A stretch of DNA of 64,000 bases from Leucobacter sp. OLIS6 (GCF_002752355.1 NZ_MRAV01000014.1:62001-126000), one strand, 5' to 3'; positions 42,691-51,514 are shown, counted from the stretch's first letter. Notes: generated by a model not told the origin, from the letters alone. Numbers and translations: made by a program.

Positions 42691-43315
42691 CCGGGCACTC
42701 GGTACGGCCGGGGCCGCGTCCGCCGCGAGCACGGGTACCGCGGCCGCGCTGACGGCCGCCGCCGCGCTGACGGCCGCCGCCGCGCTCGCGGGCGGCGGCA
42801 TCGGCGCGCTGCTCGCGTTGCGCGGCGGCTTCGGGGCGGGCTCGCTCGCGACCGCCCTGGCCGTCGTGGCGTTCGCCGGATTCGGCGCGGCGACGGCAGC
42901 GCTCGTTCGCGCGGATCTGCGGGAGCGGAGGCTGCCGAACCGCATGCTCGGGGCGACCGCCGCGCTGTTCGCGATACCGGCCGTCTGCTCAGCCTTGATG
43001 GTCGGGCACGGGGAGCGCGTCGTCGTCGGCCTGCTCGCGGCCGCGGCGGGATTCGCTGCGGCGTGGGTCGCCTGGCGCTGCGGCGCCGGCTTCGGGGGCG
43101 GGGACGTCAAACTCGTGCCCGTCGTGCTGTTCGCGCTGGGATGGGCCACGGGTCCCGATCGTGCGGTCGACGGGGTGCTGTCGGGCGCGTTCGGACTCGT
43201 CGCGGGGACGGCGATCCTGCTGCTGTTCGCGCGGGGGCGGCGCACCGGGCTGCCGTTCGGCCCGGTCCTGCTCGGGGCGGGGTGGTCCGGCATCGTTCCC
43301 GTGGCGTTCGGCTGA
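42668..43315 (+). CDS. prepilin peptidase-like (A24) membrane protease
   Basis: 215 aa if the TTG at 42668 is used (overlapping argB by 23 nt); the start is uncertain because no ATG or GTG precedes the first helix. Six or seven membrane helices. Both catalytic Asp motifs are present: [10 protein letters not shown] (first Asp) and GGGDVKLVP (second). The cytosolic Cys domain and methylase part of full prepilin peptidases are absent, so it is of the short TadV/CpaA type. No pilin or secretion genes are in the window; its partner locus must be elsewhere. An 18-bp tandem repeat codes AALTAA-type units at its N-terminus. Confidence 0.78.
   Translation: MRGRPGSSRALGTAGAASAASTGTAAALTAAAALTAAAALAGGGIGALLALRGGFGAGSLATALAVVAFAGFGAATAALVRADLRERRLPNRMLGATAALFAIPAVCSALMVGHGERVVVGLLAAAAGFAAAWVAWRCGAGFGGGDVKLVPVVLFALGWATGPDRAVDGVLSGAFGLVAGTAILLLFARGRRTGLPFGPVLLGAGWSGIVPVAFG
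42743..42787 (+). repeat. 18-bp tandem repeat inside the prepilin peptidase gene
   Basis: Two exact copies of an 18-bp unit beginning GCCGCGCTGACG (42743-42760 and 42761-42778), plus a partial third, encode AALTAA repeats. Slippage would add or remove six residues without a frameshift. Confidence 0.7.
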
Positions 43316-43377
43316 ACGGGGCCTTGCGGATTCCTCGAATCGGCGTGGGGTCCCTCCCCGTGCTCGGGCGCGCTCGA

Positions 43378-43389
43378 TACACTCGTGCC
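43378..43389 (+). promoter_or_regulatory. leaderless -10 of the HAD/GH65 operon
   Basis: TACACT (43378-43383) ends 6 nt before the GTG at 43390. Confidence 0.6.
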
Positions 43390-44160
43390 GTGCACGGCTC
43401 GCGGATCCGCTCAGACCTCGCCCGCTGCAGGGCTGCCCTTTTCGATCTGGACGGGGTGCTCACTCCGACGGTGGATCTGCACCGTCGTGCCTGGGCCGAG
43501 ACGTTCGACCGGTTCTTCGCGCTGCGCGGAGAACCGCGCTACGCCGAGGCGGAGTACTTCGCCTCGCTCGACGGGCGTCCCAGATTCGACGGTGTCGCGA
43601 CGCTGCTCCGCGCACGCGGCATCGAGCTGCCCTGGGGCGACCCGGACGACGACACGGGTGCGATCGACGACTCGTCGGCGGCCACCACCGTGACCGGGCT
43701 CGGCAACCGCAAGAACCGCATGTTCGCAGAGATCCTGCGGCGGGACGGGATCGCACCGTACGCGGGCTCGCTCCGACTGCTCGACGCCCTCGCCGAGACG
43801 GACGGGCCCGACGGCGCGCCGATTCCGCTCGGCGTCGTCTCGAGCTCCCGCAACGCCGCAGAGGTGCTTCGCTCGGCGGGCATCGCCGACCGATTCGGCG
43901 TGGTGGTCGACGGCACCGTCGCCGCACGCGACGGACTGCCGGGCAAGCCCGATCCCGCGACCTTCCTCGCCGCGGCCGGCGCGCTCGGCATCGAACCCGC
44001 AGACGTCGCCGTGTTCGAGGATGCGGAGTCCGGTGTCGCCGCGGCGGCCGCCGGAAGGTTCGGGCTCGTCGTCGGGGTGGACCGCGGCGCCGGAGCCGAC
44101 GCGCTCGTCGCCTCCGGCGCGCAGACCGTGATCGCCGACCTGGAGGAACTGCTCGCATGA
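43390..44160 (+). CDS. HAD hydrolase, beta-phosphoglucomutase-like
   Basis: 256 aa. HAD motif I FDLDGVLTP (Asp 19 and Asp 21), motif II GVVSSSRNA, motif III Lys in GLPGKPDPA, and motif IV FEDAESGVAAA. Such proteins beside GH65 phosphorylases convert beta-glucose 1-phosphate to glucose 6-phosphate. The TGA overlaps the ATG of the GH65 gene, so the two steps are coupled. The GTG start is set by the leaderless -10. Confidence 0.9.
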   Translation: MHGSRIRSDLARCRAALFDLDGVLTPTVDLHRRAWAETFDRFFALRGEPRYAEAEYFASLDGRPRFDGVATLLRARGIELPWGDPDDDTGAIDDSSAATTVTGLGNRKNRMFAEILRRDGIAPYAGSLRLLDALAETDGPDGAPIPLGVVSSSRNAAEVLRSAGIADRFGVVVDGTVAARDGLPGKPDPATFLAAAGALGIEPADVAVFEDAESGVAAAAAGRFGLVVGVDRGAGADALVASGAQTVIADLEELLA

Positions 44161-46787
44161 CCGCTGCCGCATCAGGATCCGCTTCGAGCGAGCGCCCGGG
44201 CGTGCCGTTCGAGAGCCCGGTCGAGGGCCTGCGCCGCGACTTCGGCGACGACCCCTGGAAGCTCACCATCCCCGGGCTCGATCCCGAGACCGCCGCGATC
44301 GACGAGACGCTGCTGGCTCTCGGCAACGGCTACCTCGGCATGCGCGGCAACCACGAGGAGGGCCTCCCGCTCGGCAGCCACGGCACCTTCGTCAACGGGG
44401 TGCACGAGACCTGGCAGATCCAGCACGCCGAGGCGGCCTACGGCTTCGCGGAGCACGGGCAGACTATCGTCAACGTGCCCGACGCGAAGACGATCCGCAT
44501 CTACGTCGACGATGAACGGCTGAACCTCGAGACGTCAGAGATTCTCGAGGTGCACCGCACCCTCGATCTGCGCGCGGGCACCCTGTCGCGGAGCCTGCTG
44601 TGGCTGACCCCCACCGGCAAGCGCGTGCGCGTCGAGACGCGCCGCATGGTGTCCTTCACCTCCCGGCACCTCGCCACGCTCGAAATGCGCGTGACGATGC
44701 TCGACGCCGATGCCGACCTCACGATCTCGAGCCTCGTGATCAATCGCCAGGATCTCGGTCGGTTGCGGAACGAGCGGCCGGGCGCGCCCGCCGGCTCCAA
44801 TGCGCCGGGCGATCCCTCCCGCACGGTCGACGAGCCCGCCGATCCCCGCCAGGCCGAGGTGTTCGAGGGGCGCGTGCTCGATCGCGGCCCGGTGCTGGCC
44901 GAAGCCGATCGGCCGGAGCGCAGCGTGCTGAGCTTCCGGGTGCATCACTCGGGCGTCGCGGTCGCCGTCGGCGTCGACCACGACTTCGACTCCGGCGCTC
45001 CCGAGGGCGGCACGGGCGACTGGAGCTGCCGCGTCGAATCGGCGCCCGACCGGGTCCGCCACATCTTCCAGGGCACCGCGCGCGCCGGCCGCCCGGTGCG
45101 GCTCACCAAGACCGCGGTCTACCACTCGTCGCGCACCGCGACCTGCGATGAACTGATCGATCGCTGCGTGCAGTCGCTGCACCGCGCCGCGGTCGACCCG
45201 ATCGAGCAGCGGTGGAGCGATCAGCGCGAGTTCCTCGACGCGTTCTGGGAGCGCAGCGACGTGCGAGTGGATGCCGAGCCCGGCGTGCAGCAGGCGATCC
45301 GCTGGAACCTGTTCCAGCTCGCCCAGGCGTCGGCGCGGGCCGACGGCCGGGGGATCGCGGCGAAGGGGCTCACCGGATCCGGCTACAGCGGGCATTCGTT
45401 CTGGGACAGCGAGATCTACGCGCTGCCGTTCCTCACCTACACGTCGCCCCTCTGGGCTCGGAACGCGCTCCGGTTCCGCCTGCGCATGCTGCCGCAGGCG
45501 CGTGCTCGTGCGGCGATGCTGAACGAGGACGGCGCGCTCTTCCCCTGGCGCACCATCAACGGCGAGGAGGCCAGCGCGTACTACGCGGCCGGTACCGCGC
45601 AGTACCACATCGACGCCGACATCACCTATGCGCTCGCACGGTACGTCGCCGCGAGCGGGGACCTCGAATTCATGGTCTCGGGCGCGAGCGAGATCCCGGT
45701 CGAGACCGCGCGCATGTGGCGCAGCCTCGGCTTCTGGCGCGGCGAGCCCGACGGCTCCCGGCGGTTCCACATCCACGGCGTGACGGGTCCCGACGAGTAC
45801 ACGACGGTCGTCAACGACAACCTCTTCACCAACGTCATGGCGCGCTTCAACCTTCGCTACGGCGCAGAGGTCGCGCGGCGGCTCGCCACCGAGGCGCCGG
45901 TCGAGTACCGCGCGCTCGCGGAGCGCCTGGGGTTGCGTGCCGAGGAGATCGAGGCCTGGGAAGCCGCGGCCGACGGCATGGCCGTGCCCTTCTCGGATCG
46001 ATTCGGCGTGCACCCGCAGGACGCGCACTTCCTCGAGCGGGAGGTCTGGGACCTCGCGGCGACGCCGCCCGAGCAGAAGCCGCTGCTGCTGCACTTCCAC
46101 CCGCTCGTCATCTACCGGTTCCAGGTGCTGAAGCAGGCCGATGTGGTGCTCGCGATGCTGCTCGCGAGCGGCGAGTTCAGTGCCGAGGAGAAACGCGCGA
46201 ACTTCGAGTACTACGACGCGCTGACCACGGGGGATTCGACCCTGTCCGCGGTCGTGCAGTCGATCATCGCGGCCGAGGTCGGGTACCGCGACCTCGCCTA
46301 CCGCTACTTCGATCACGCGCTGCGCGTCGACCTCGACGACCTGCACCGCAACGCCGAGGACGGCGTGCACGTCGCCTCGGCCGGCGGAGTCTGGCTGGCG
46401 CTCGTGCAGGGCTTCGCGGGAATGCGCGACGCCGGTCGGGAGCTCGCCTTCGACCCGCGGCTCCCCGAGCACTGGGGCGGGATGGAGTTCACCCTCGCCT
46501 GGCGGGGCAGCTCGCTCGCGGTGCGGCTCGACGCCGATGCGATCCGGTTCGAGATCGTGCGCGGCTCGCGGCCCGTGCCCGTGCGGGTGCGCGGGGAGGA
46601 GCTGCTCATCGCTCCCGGCGGTGAGGTCGAGGTGCGATTGGACGGCCAGGGCCCCGACCTCGGCGCCTTCCGCGGGCTGTCGGCGGGCATCCTGCCCCGC
46701 GAGGGGGAGACCGGGGTGATTCCGACGCTCACGGCCGAGATCCCCGTGATCGGCACCGAGATCCCGACCCGCGAGCCCTACGCCTGA
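44157..46787 (+). CDS. GH65 glycoside phosphorylase (maltose/trehalose/kojibiose type)
   Basis: 876 aa. An N-terminal beta-sandwich (about 35-330; LLALGNGYLGMRGNHEEG) precedes an (alpha/alpha)6 barrel with GHSFWDSEIYALPFL, the catalytic Glu in HGVTGPDEYTTVVNDN and the KQADVVLAMLL phosphate-side motif, then a C-terminal beta domain. GH65 enzymes split alpha-glucosides with phosphate, giving beta-glucose 1-phosphate for the coupled HAD mutase. Which disaccharide is used cannot be read from sequence. No sugar transporter is adjacent, so an intracellular sugar such as trehalose is possible. Confidence 0.92.
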   Translation: MTAAASGSASSERPGVPFESPVEGLRRDFGDDPWKLTIPGLDPETAAIDETLLALGNGYLGMRGNHEEGLPLGSHGTFVNGVHETWQIQHAEAAYGFAEHGQTIVNVPDAKTIRIYVDDERLNLETSEILEVHRTLDLRAGTLSRSLLWLTPTGKRVRVETRRMVSFTSRHLATLEMRVTMLDADADLTISSLVINRQDLGRLRNERPGAPAGSNAPGDPSRTVDEPADPRQAEVFEGRVLDRGPVLAEADRPERSVLSFRVHHSGVAVAVGVDHDFDSGAPEGGTGDWSCRVESAPDRVRHIFQGTARAGRPVRLTKTAVYHSSRTATCDELIDRCVQSLHRAAVDPIEQRWSDQREFLDAFWERSDVRVDAEPGVQQAIRWNLFQLAQASARADGRGIAAKGLTGSGYSGHSFWDSEIYALPFLTYTSPLWARNALRFRLRMLPQARARAAMLNEDGALFPWRTINGEEASAYYAAGTAQYHIDADITYALARYVAASGDLEFMVSGASEIPVETARMWRSLGFWRGEPDGSRRFHIHGVTGPDEYTTVVNDNLFTNVMARFNLRYGAEVARRLATEAPVEYRALAERLGLRAEEIEAWEAAADGMAVPFSDRFGVHPQDAHFLEREVWDLAATPPEQKPLLLHFHPLVIYRFQVLKQADVVLAMLLASGEFSAEEKRANFEYYDALTTGDSTLSAVVQSIIAAEVGYRDLAYRYFDHALRVDLDDLHRNAEDGVHVASAGGVWLALVQGFAGMRDAGRELAFDPRLPEHWGGMEFTLAWRGSSLAVRLDADAIRFEIVRGSRPVPVRVRGEELLIAPGGEVEVRLDGQGPDLGAFRGLSAGILPREGETGVIPTLTAEIPVIGTEIPTREPYA

Positions 46788-46794
46788 GCCGAGC

Positions 46795-46885
46795 GCGGCG
46801 CACCGTCGGAGCCCCGGCGGCGCACCGTCGGAGCCCCGGCGGCCGCGCGACCGGCGCGCCGCCGGAGCGGCGCCGTGCACGGCGC
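46795..46885. repeat. 22-bp tandem repeat and 16-bp palindrome after the GH65 gene
   Basis: The 22-bp unit starting CACCGTCGGAGCCCC occurs twice head-to-tail (46801-46822 and 46823-46842, the second diverging at its end). GCGCCGTG/CACGGCGC (46870-46885) is a perfect 16-bp palindrome that may help terminate the GH65 transcript. No gene lies in 46788-46943. Confidence 0.65.
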
Positions 46886-46901
46886 GGCGGCCGCGCGGGC
46901 A

Positions 46902-46907
46902 TAGGAT
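46902..46907 (+). promoter_or_regulatory. -10 of the fdxA-dapC operon
   Basis: TAGGAT with a start point near 46914 gives a leader of about 30 nt holding AAAGG (46931-46935) before the GTG at 46944. This is one of the genes here with an ordinary leader. Confidence 0.6.
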
Positions 46908-46943
46908 GGTGGGCAGCGAAACGGTCGAAGAAAGGCGGACGTC

Positions 46944-47264
46944 GTGACGTATGTGATCGCTCTCCCGTGCGTGGATGTGAAGGATCGCGCGTGCGTGGAC
47001 GAATGCCCCGTCGACTGCATCTACGAGGGTGAACGCTCCCTCTACATCCACCCCGACGAGTGCGTCGACTGCGGCGCCTGCGAGCCCGTCTGCCCCGTCG
47101 AGGCCATCTACTACGAGGACGACCTCCCCGAGGTCTGGGCCGACTACTACAAGGCCAACGTCGAGTTCTTCGACCAGATCGGATCGCCGGGCGGCGCGGC
47201 GAAGGTCGGCGCCTACGACTTCGATCACCCGATCATCGCCGCGCTCCCCGCGCAGGGGTCCTGA
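46944..47264 (+). CDS. fdxA: 7Fe ferredoxin (3Fe-4S/4Fe-4S)
   Basis: 106 aa. [17 protein letters not shown] and [12 protein letters not shown] give the seven-iron FdxA cysteine pattern; the C-terminal extension (about 60-106) is typical of actinobacterial FdxA. It carries electrons in the cytosol, possibly to P450s or other oxidoreductases. GTG start. dapC follows after 4 nt, a pairing conserved across actinobacteria without a known functional reason. Confidence 0.95.
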   Translation: MTYVIALPCVDVKDRACVDECPVDCIYEGERSLYIHPDECVDCGACEPVCPVEAIYYEDDLPEVWADYYKANVEFFDQIGSPGGAAKVGAYDFDHPIIAALPAQGS

Positions 47265-47268
47265 CCCC

Positions 47269-48390
47269 GTGCGCGGTCCGCTTCCCGACTACCCCTGGGA
47301 CGCCATGGCGCCCTACGCCGAGCGTGCTGCGGCCCACCCCGACGGGGTCGTGGATCTCTCGGTCGGATCGCCCGTCGACCCGACGCCTGTCGCGGTGCGC
47401 GACGCGCTCGCCGCGGCGACCGATGCGCACGCGTATCCCGCGACCGCGGGGACTCCGAAGCTGCGCGAGGCCATCTCCGAGTGGTTCGACCGACGCCGTG
47501 GCGTGACGGTCGCGCCGTCGGCCGTGCTGCCGACCGTCGGATCCAAGGAACTGGTCGCCCTGCTGCCGTTCCTGCTCGGCATCGGCGCGGGGGAGGCCGT
47601 CGTCTTCCCGCGCATCGCCTACCCGAGCTACGCCATGGGCGCTGCGCTCGCCGGGGCCGACGCGATCGCCGCCGACGACCCCGCTGACTGGCCGGATCAC
47701 ACCCGCCTCGTGTGGGTGAACTCGCCCGGCAACCCCGACGGCGCGGTGCAGGACGTCGACCGGCTGCGCGCCGCGGTCGCGCGAGCCCGCGAGCTGGGCG
47801 CCGTGATCGCCGGGGACGAGTGCTACGCCGAGTTCGGGTGGGACGCTCCGTGGGACGCCGAGCGCATTCCCTCGATCCTCGACCCGCGGGTGGTCGGCGA
47901 CGACCATCGCGATGTGCTGAGCGTCTACTCGCTCAGCAAGCAGTCCAATCTCGCCGGGTACCGCGCGGCTTTTCTGGCGGGCGATCCCGAGCTCGTGCAG
48001 CGTCTGCTGACCGTGCGCAAGCACGCGGGTCTGATGCTGCCGGCCCCCGTGCAGGCCGCCATGGTCGCGGCGCTCGGCGACGAGACGCACGTGATCGAAC
48101 AGCGGGAACGCTACATCGCGCGCCGTGCCGTGCTGCGCCCCGCCATCGAGGCGGCCGGGTTCCGGATCGAGCGCAGCGAGGCCGGGCTCTACCTCTGGGC
48201 GACGCGCGACGAGGACGCCTGGGATTCGGTCTCAGCGCTCGCCGAGCTCGGGATCATCGTCGGGCCGGGGCACTTCTACGGCGCGCACTCCCCGCAGCAC
48301 GTCCGCTTCGCGCTCACCGCGAGCGATGCGGCGATCGCCGAGGCCGCGAAGCGGCTCTCGGGCGCTGCGGACGCCGCCCGAGCGGTCTGA
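47269..48390 (+). CDS. dapC: succinyldiaminopimelate transaminase
   Basis: 373 aa, PLP fold-type I. It makes N-succinyl-LL-diaminopimelate from the 2-keto compound in the lysine/DAP pathway. NSPGNPDGAV, the Asp in VIAGDECYAEFGW, and the PLP Lys in YSLSKQSNLAGYRAAF are seen. Starting at GTG 47269 (AGGGG before it) gives MRGPLPDYPWD, the usual DapC N-terminus. dapD and dapE of the same succinylase branch lie at 50.5-52.6 kb. Confidence 0.93.
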   Translation: MRGPLPDYPWDAMAPYAERAAAHPDGVVDLSVGSPVDPTPVAVRDALAAATDAHAYPATAGTPKLREAISEWFDRRRGVTVAPSAVLPTVGSKELVALLPFLLGIGAGEAVVFPRIAYPSYAMGAALAGADAIAADDPADWPDHTRLVWVNSPGNPDGAVQDVDRLRAAVARARELGAVIAGDECYAEFGWDAPWDAERIPSILDPRVVGDDHRDVLSVYSLSKQSNLAGYRAAFLAGDPELVQRLLTVRKHAGLMLPAPVQAAMVAALGDETHVIEQRERYIARRAVLRPAIEAAGFRIERSEAGLYLWATRDEDAWDSVSALAELGIIVGPGHFYGAHSPQHVRFALTASDAAIAEAAKRLSGAADAARAV

Positions 48391-48410
48391 CCGCCGGTGC
48401 GCGAGCCGAA

Positions 48411-48440
48411 TCGACATTTCGCTCGACGTCAAGATACTCT
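48411..48440 (+). promoter_or_regulatory. promoter of the citrate synthase gene with embedded palindrome
   Basis: -35 TCGACA (48411-48416) and -10 TACTCT (48435-48440) are 18 bp apart. CTCGACGTCAAG (48422-48433), symmetrical at 10 of 12 positions, fills the spacer and may be an operator. A second TAGGGT (about 48483) lies nearer the gene. Confidence 0.5.
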
Positions 48441-48548
48441 GCTGGGAGGGCACCGAAGGGTCGCGCTCCCACCGAACCGGATAGGGTGGAGGGGAACGCA
48501 CTGCACCCAGCCCGTTCCGCTTCACTGACGACCTCACAAGGAGACGAC

Positions 48549-49850
48549 GTGACCGATACGAACTCCGGCTCGAACGCTGCCGCGACCGCGAAGCTGATGC
48601 TGCCCGGCGGCTCGGCGGAGCTGCCGATCGTCTCCGCGGTCGACGGCCACCCGGCCATCGACGTGAGCACGCTCACGCGCCAGACGGGGCACACCGCGCT
48701 CGACTACGGGTTCGTCAACACGGCGTCCACCAAGTCCGAGATCACCTACATCGACGGGGATCAGGGGATCCTGCGCTATCGCGGTTACCCGATCGAGGAG
48801 CTCGCGCAGAAGTCGAGCTTCCTCGAGGTCGCCTACCTGCTGATCTACGGCGAGCTCCCCACCGAGACCGAGCTCGAGTCCTTCACCGAGAACATCCGCC
48901 GGCACACCCTCCTGCACGAGGACATGCGCTACTACTTCGAGGCGGTGCCCCACACGGCGCACCCCATGGCGGTGCTCTCGGGCGGCCTGCAGACCATGTC
49001 CACCTACTACGAGAGCTCGCTCGACACCACGGTGCCCGAGTTCGTCGAGGTGAACACGATCCGCCTGCTCGCGAAGCTCCCGGTGCTCGCGGCCTACGCG
49101 CACAAGAAGACGATCGGCCAGGCGTTCCTGTACCCCAAGAACGAGCTCGGCTTCGTCGAGAACTTCCTGCGGCTGAACTTCGGCAACAAGGCCGAGCCGT
49201 ACATCATGAACCCGGTGCTCGTCGACGCGCTCGACAAGCTCCTCATCCTGCACGCGGACCACGAGCAGAACGCCTCGACCTCGACCGTGCGCCTCGTCGG
49301 CTCCACCGGCGCCAACATGTTCTCCTCCGTGTCCGCCGGCATCAACGCACTCTCGGGCCCGCTGCACGGCGGCGCGAACGAGGCCGTGCTCGACATGCTC
49401 GCCCAGATCCGCGACTCCGGCCAGAGCGTGCAGACCTTCGTGGAGAAGGTCAAGCGCAAGGAGGACGGCGTGAAGCTCATGGGCTTCGGGCACCGCGTCT
49501 ACAAGAACTACGATCCTCGCGCCCGCATCGTGAAGGAGAGCGCGGGCCGCGTGCTCGCCGAGCTCGGCGTCAACGATCCGCTGCTCGGCCTCGCGCAGGA
49601 GCTCGAGCAGATCGCGCTCGAGGACGACTACTTCAAGGAGCGCAAGCTCTACCCGAACGTCGACTTCTACACCGGCGTCATCTACAAGGCCATGGGCTTC
49701 CCGACGCGCATGTTCACCGTGCTGTTCGCCATCGGCCGCCTGCCCGGCTGGATCGCGCAGTGGCGTGAGGCGCGACTCGACCCGCAGACCAAGATCGGTC
49801 GCCCGCAGCAGCTCTACACGGGGTCGCCCGAGCGTCACCTCGACCGCTAG
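48549..49850 (+). CDS. gltA: citrate synthase
   Basis: 433 aa, long hexameric type. It condenses oxaloacetate and acetyl-CoA at the entry of the TCA cycle. Catalytic residues: His in LHADHEQNAS, His in SGPLHGGANEAV, Asp in YPNVDFYTG; GFGHRVYKNYDPRA binds CoA/oxaloacetate. GTG start with AAGGAG (48538-48543) 5 nt upstream. It has its own promoter and a leader of about 100 nt. Confidence 0.97.
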   Translation: MTDTNSGSNAAATAKLMLPGGSAELPIVSAVDGHPAIDVSTLTRQTGHTALDYGFVNTASTKSEITYIDGDQGILRYRGYPIEELAQKSSFLEVAYLLIYGELPTETELESFTENIRRHTLLHEDMRYYFEAVPHTAHPMAVLSGGLQTMSTYYESSLDTTVPEFVEVNTIRLLAKLPVLAAYAHKKTIGQAFLYPKNELGFVENFLRLNFGNKAEPYIMNPVLVDALDKLLILHADHEQNASTSTVRLVGSTGANMFSSVSAGINALSGPLHGGANEAVLDMLAQIRDSGQSVQTFVEKVKRKEDGVKLMGFGHRVYKNYDPRARIVKESAGRVLAELGVNDPLLGLAQELEQIALEDDYFKERKLYPNVDFYTGVIYKAMGFPTRMFTVLFAIGRLPGWIAQWREARLDPQTKIGRPQQLYTGSPERHLDR

Positions 49851-49853
49851 TCG

Positions 49854-50399
49854 GTGTCGGGCGTGCGCGTCGTCATCTCGGGGACGCACGCGAGCGGCAA
49901 GAGCACGCTGATCTCGGACTTCGCGAGCGCACATTCCGAGTACGCGGTGCTCGGCGACCCGTTCGACGAGCTGCTCGACGAGTCCGACGAACCGGGCCCG
50001 GCGAGCTTCGCGGCCCAGTTCCGAGTCTCCGTATCGCGTCTGCGGCGCGCGTCGGAGGCGAGGCTCATCGCGGAGCGCGGGCCCCTCGACTTCGTAGCCT
50101 ACCTGCTGGCCTGGCGCGAGCTCGGCCGTGGCGGCGTCAGCTCCGAGACCATCGTCTCGGCGGTCCGGCTCGCCGCTGACGTGATGAAGACGGTCGACCT
50201 GCTGATCCTGCTGCCGAGCGCCGGGATCGAGGTGCCCGACGATGAGGATCCGGAGTTGCGCGGGGCGATGCAGGATCACCTCTTCGAGCTCTGCGACGAC
50301 CCTGACCTGGTCGGCTCGGCCCGCGTCGAAGAGCTCGTCGGCGACCCTGCGGGGCGGCTCGGACGACTCGAGGCACTTATGGAACTCGCGGCTGGCTGA
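49854..50399 (+). CDS. P-loop NTPase/kinase-like protein of unknown function
   Basis: 181 aa. Walker A GTHASGKST (10-18) and VDLLILLP as a Walker B-like strand; ERGPLDFVAYLLAW resembles nucleoside/AAA_28-type kinase cores. GTG start 3 nt after the gltA stop, so it is cotranscribed with gltA (another GTG lies two codons on). No lid or substrate motif is recognisable. The function is unknown; transfer of phosphate to a small molecule is one possibility. Confidence 0.7.
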   Translation: MSGVRVVISGTHASGKSTLISDFASAHSEYAVLGDPFDELLDESDEPGPASFAAQFRVSVSRLRRASEARLIAERGPLDFVAYLLAWRELGRGGVSSETIVSAVRLAADVMKTVDLLILLPSAGIEVPDDEDPELRGAMQDHLFELCDDPDLVGSARVEELVGDPAGRLGRLEALMELAAG

Positions 50400-50507
50400 T
50401 CCCGACCCCGGAGGAGCGCCGCTTCAGCAGGAGACCCGGGCTCAGCGCGCCGATCTCAGTCTGAACGCCGGCGCCGGCACCGGCACCGACCGAAGGCCGG
50501 CGAGCCC

Positions 50508-51464
50508 CTACGCGTGCAGCGCCGCGTTCAGCTCGATGCCCGTGCCCTCGCGCGGCAGCGCCTCGACGGCGCCCGTGCGGGAATTGCGACGGAACAGGAG
50601 CTTCGCGACGCCGGAGAGCTCGACGGCCTTGACCTCGACCGGCTCGCCCTGGGAATCGACGGTGCCCTTGGGGAGCGCGACCTTGGTGCCCGCGGTCACG
50701 TAGAGGCCGGCCTCGACGACGCTGTCGTCGCCGATCGAGATGCCGATGCCGGAGTTCGCGCCGAGCAGTGCGCGCCCGCCGATGCTGATGCGCTCGGTGC
50801 CGCCGCCCGAGAGGGTGCCCATGATGGACGCGCCGCCGCCGATGTCGGATCCTTCGCCCACGACGACGCCCTGCGAGATGCGCCCCTCGACCATCGACGT
50901 GCCGAGCGTGCCCGCGTTGAAGTTGACGAAGCCCTCGTGCATGACGGTCGTGCCCGGCGCGAGGTGGGCGCCGAGGCGCACGCGCGACGTGTCGGCGATG
51001 CGCACGCCCGCGGGCACGACGTAGTCGGTGAGGCGGGGGAACTTGTCGATGCCGACGGCGCTGAGGCCGGCGCGGCGGAGGGCGGGCAGCTTGGCCGCGT
51101 AGCGTTCGGGCTGCATGGGCCCGGCGGGGGTCCAGGCGTTGTTCGGGAGCGCGCCGAAGATCCCGTCGAGCGAGATCGTATTGGGCTGCACGAGGCAGTG
51201 GGAGAGGAGGTGGAGACGCAGGTAGGCGTCCTCGGTGGAGGACGGCGCGGCGTCGAGATCGATCTCGAGCTGCACGATGCGCAGCTCCACCTCGCGGAGC
51301 TCGTCGCGCCCCTCGAGCGCCTCGAGCTCGGCCGGCGCGATCCAGGGGTCGCGGGAATCAGGGCGGGCGCCGAGCTGCGGCGCGGGGAACCAGGCGTCGA
51401 GTACGGTGCCGTCGAACGCGACGGTGGCGAGGCCCACGGCCCAGGCTGCACGGGAAGTCGTCAT
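50508..51464 (-). CDS. dapD: tetrahydrodipicolinate N-succinyltransferase
   Basis: 318 aa, actinobacterial DapD type. An N-terminal domain (about 1-120) precedes a left-handed beta-helix of hexapeptide repeats ([54 protein letters not shown]). It succinylates tetrahydrodipicolinate with succinyl-CoA, the first step of the branch used by DapC and DapE. It is divergent from dapE with two facing leaderless -10 elements. Confidence 0.95.
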   Translation of the reverse strand: MTTSRAAWAVGLATVAFDGTVLDAWFPAPQLGARPDSRDPWIAPAELEALEGRDELREVELRIVQLEIDLDAAPSSTEDAYLRLHLLSHCLVQPNTISLDGIFGALPNNAWTPAGPMQPERYAAKLPALRRAGLSAVGIDKFPRLTDYVVPAGVRIADTSRVRLGAHLAPGTTVMHEGFVNFNAGTLGTSMVEGRISQGVVVGEGSDIGGGASIMGTLSGGGTERISIGGRALLGANSGIGISIGDDSVVEAGLYVTAGTKVALPKGTVDSQGEPVEVKAVELSGVAKLLFRRNSRTGAVEALPREGTGIELNAALHA

Positions 51465-51476
51465 GTGACCAGGGTA
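51465..51476 (-). promoter_or_regulatory. leaderless -10 of dapD
   Basis: On the minus strand TACCCT (51476-51471) ends 6 nt before the ATG at 51464. Confidence 0.65.
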
Positions 51477-51501
51477 GCGAAGCCGGAGGGCCTCGACGGC
51501 G

Positions 51502-51514
51502 TAGGCTGGATCGG
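51502..51514 (+). promoter_or_regulatory. leaderless -10 of dapE
   Basis: TAGGCT (51502-51507) ends 7 nt before the GTG at 51515; only 25 bp separate it from the dapD -10. Confidence 0.6.

Noticed and set aside
44535..47228. 897-aa minus-strand frame over the GH65 gene
   Set aside because: Shadow frame; the plus-strand protein has the full GH65 catalytic core.
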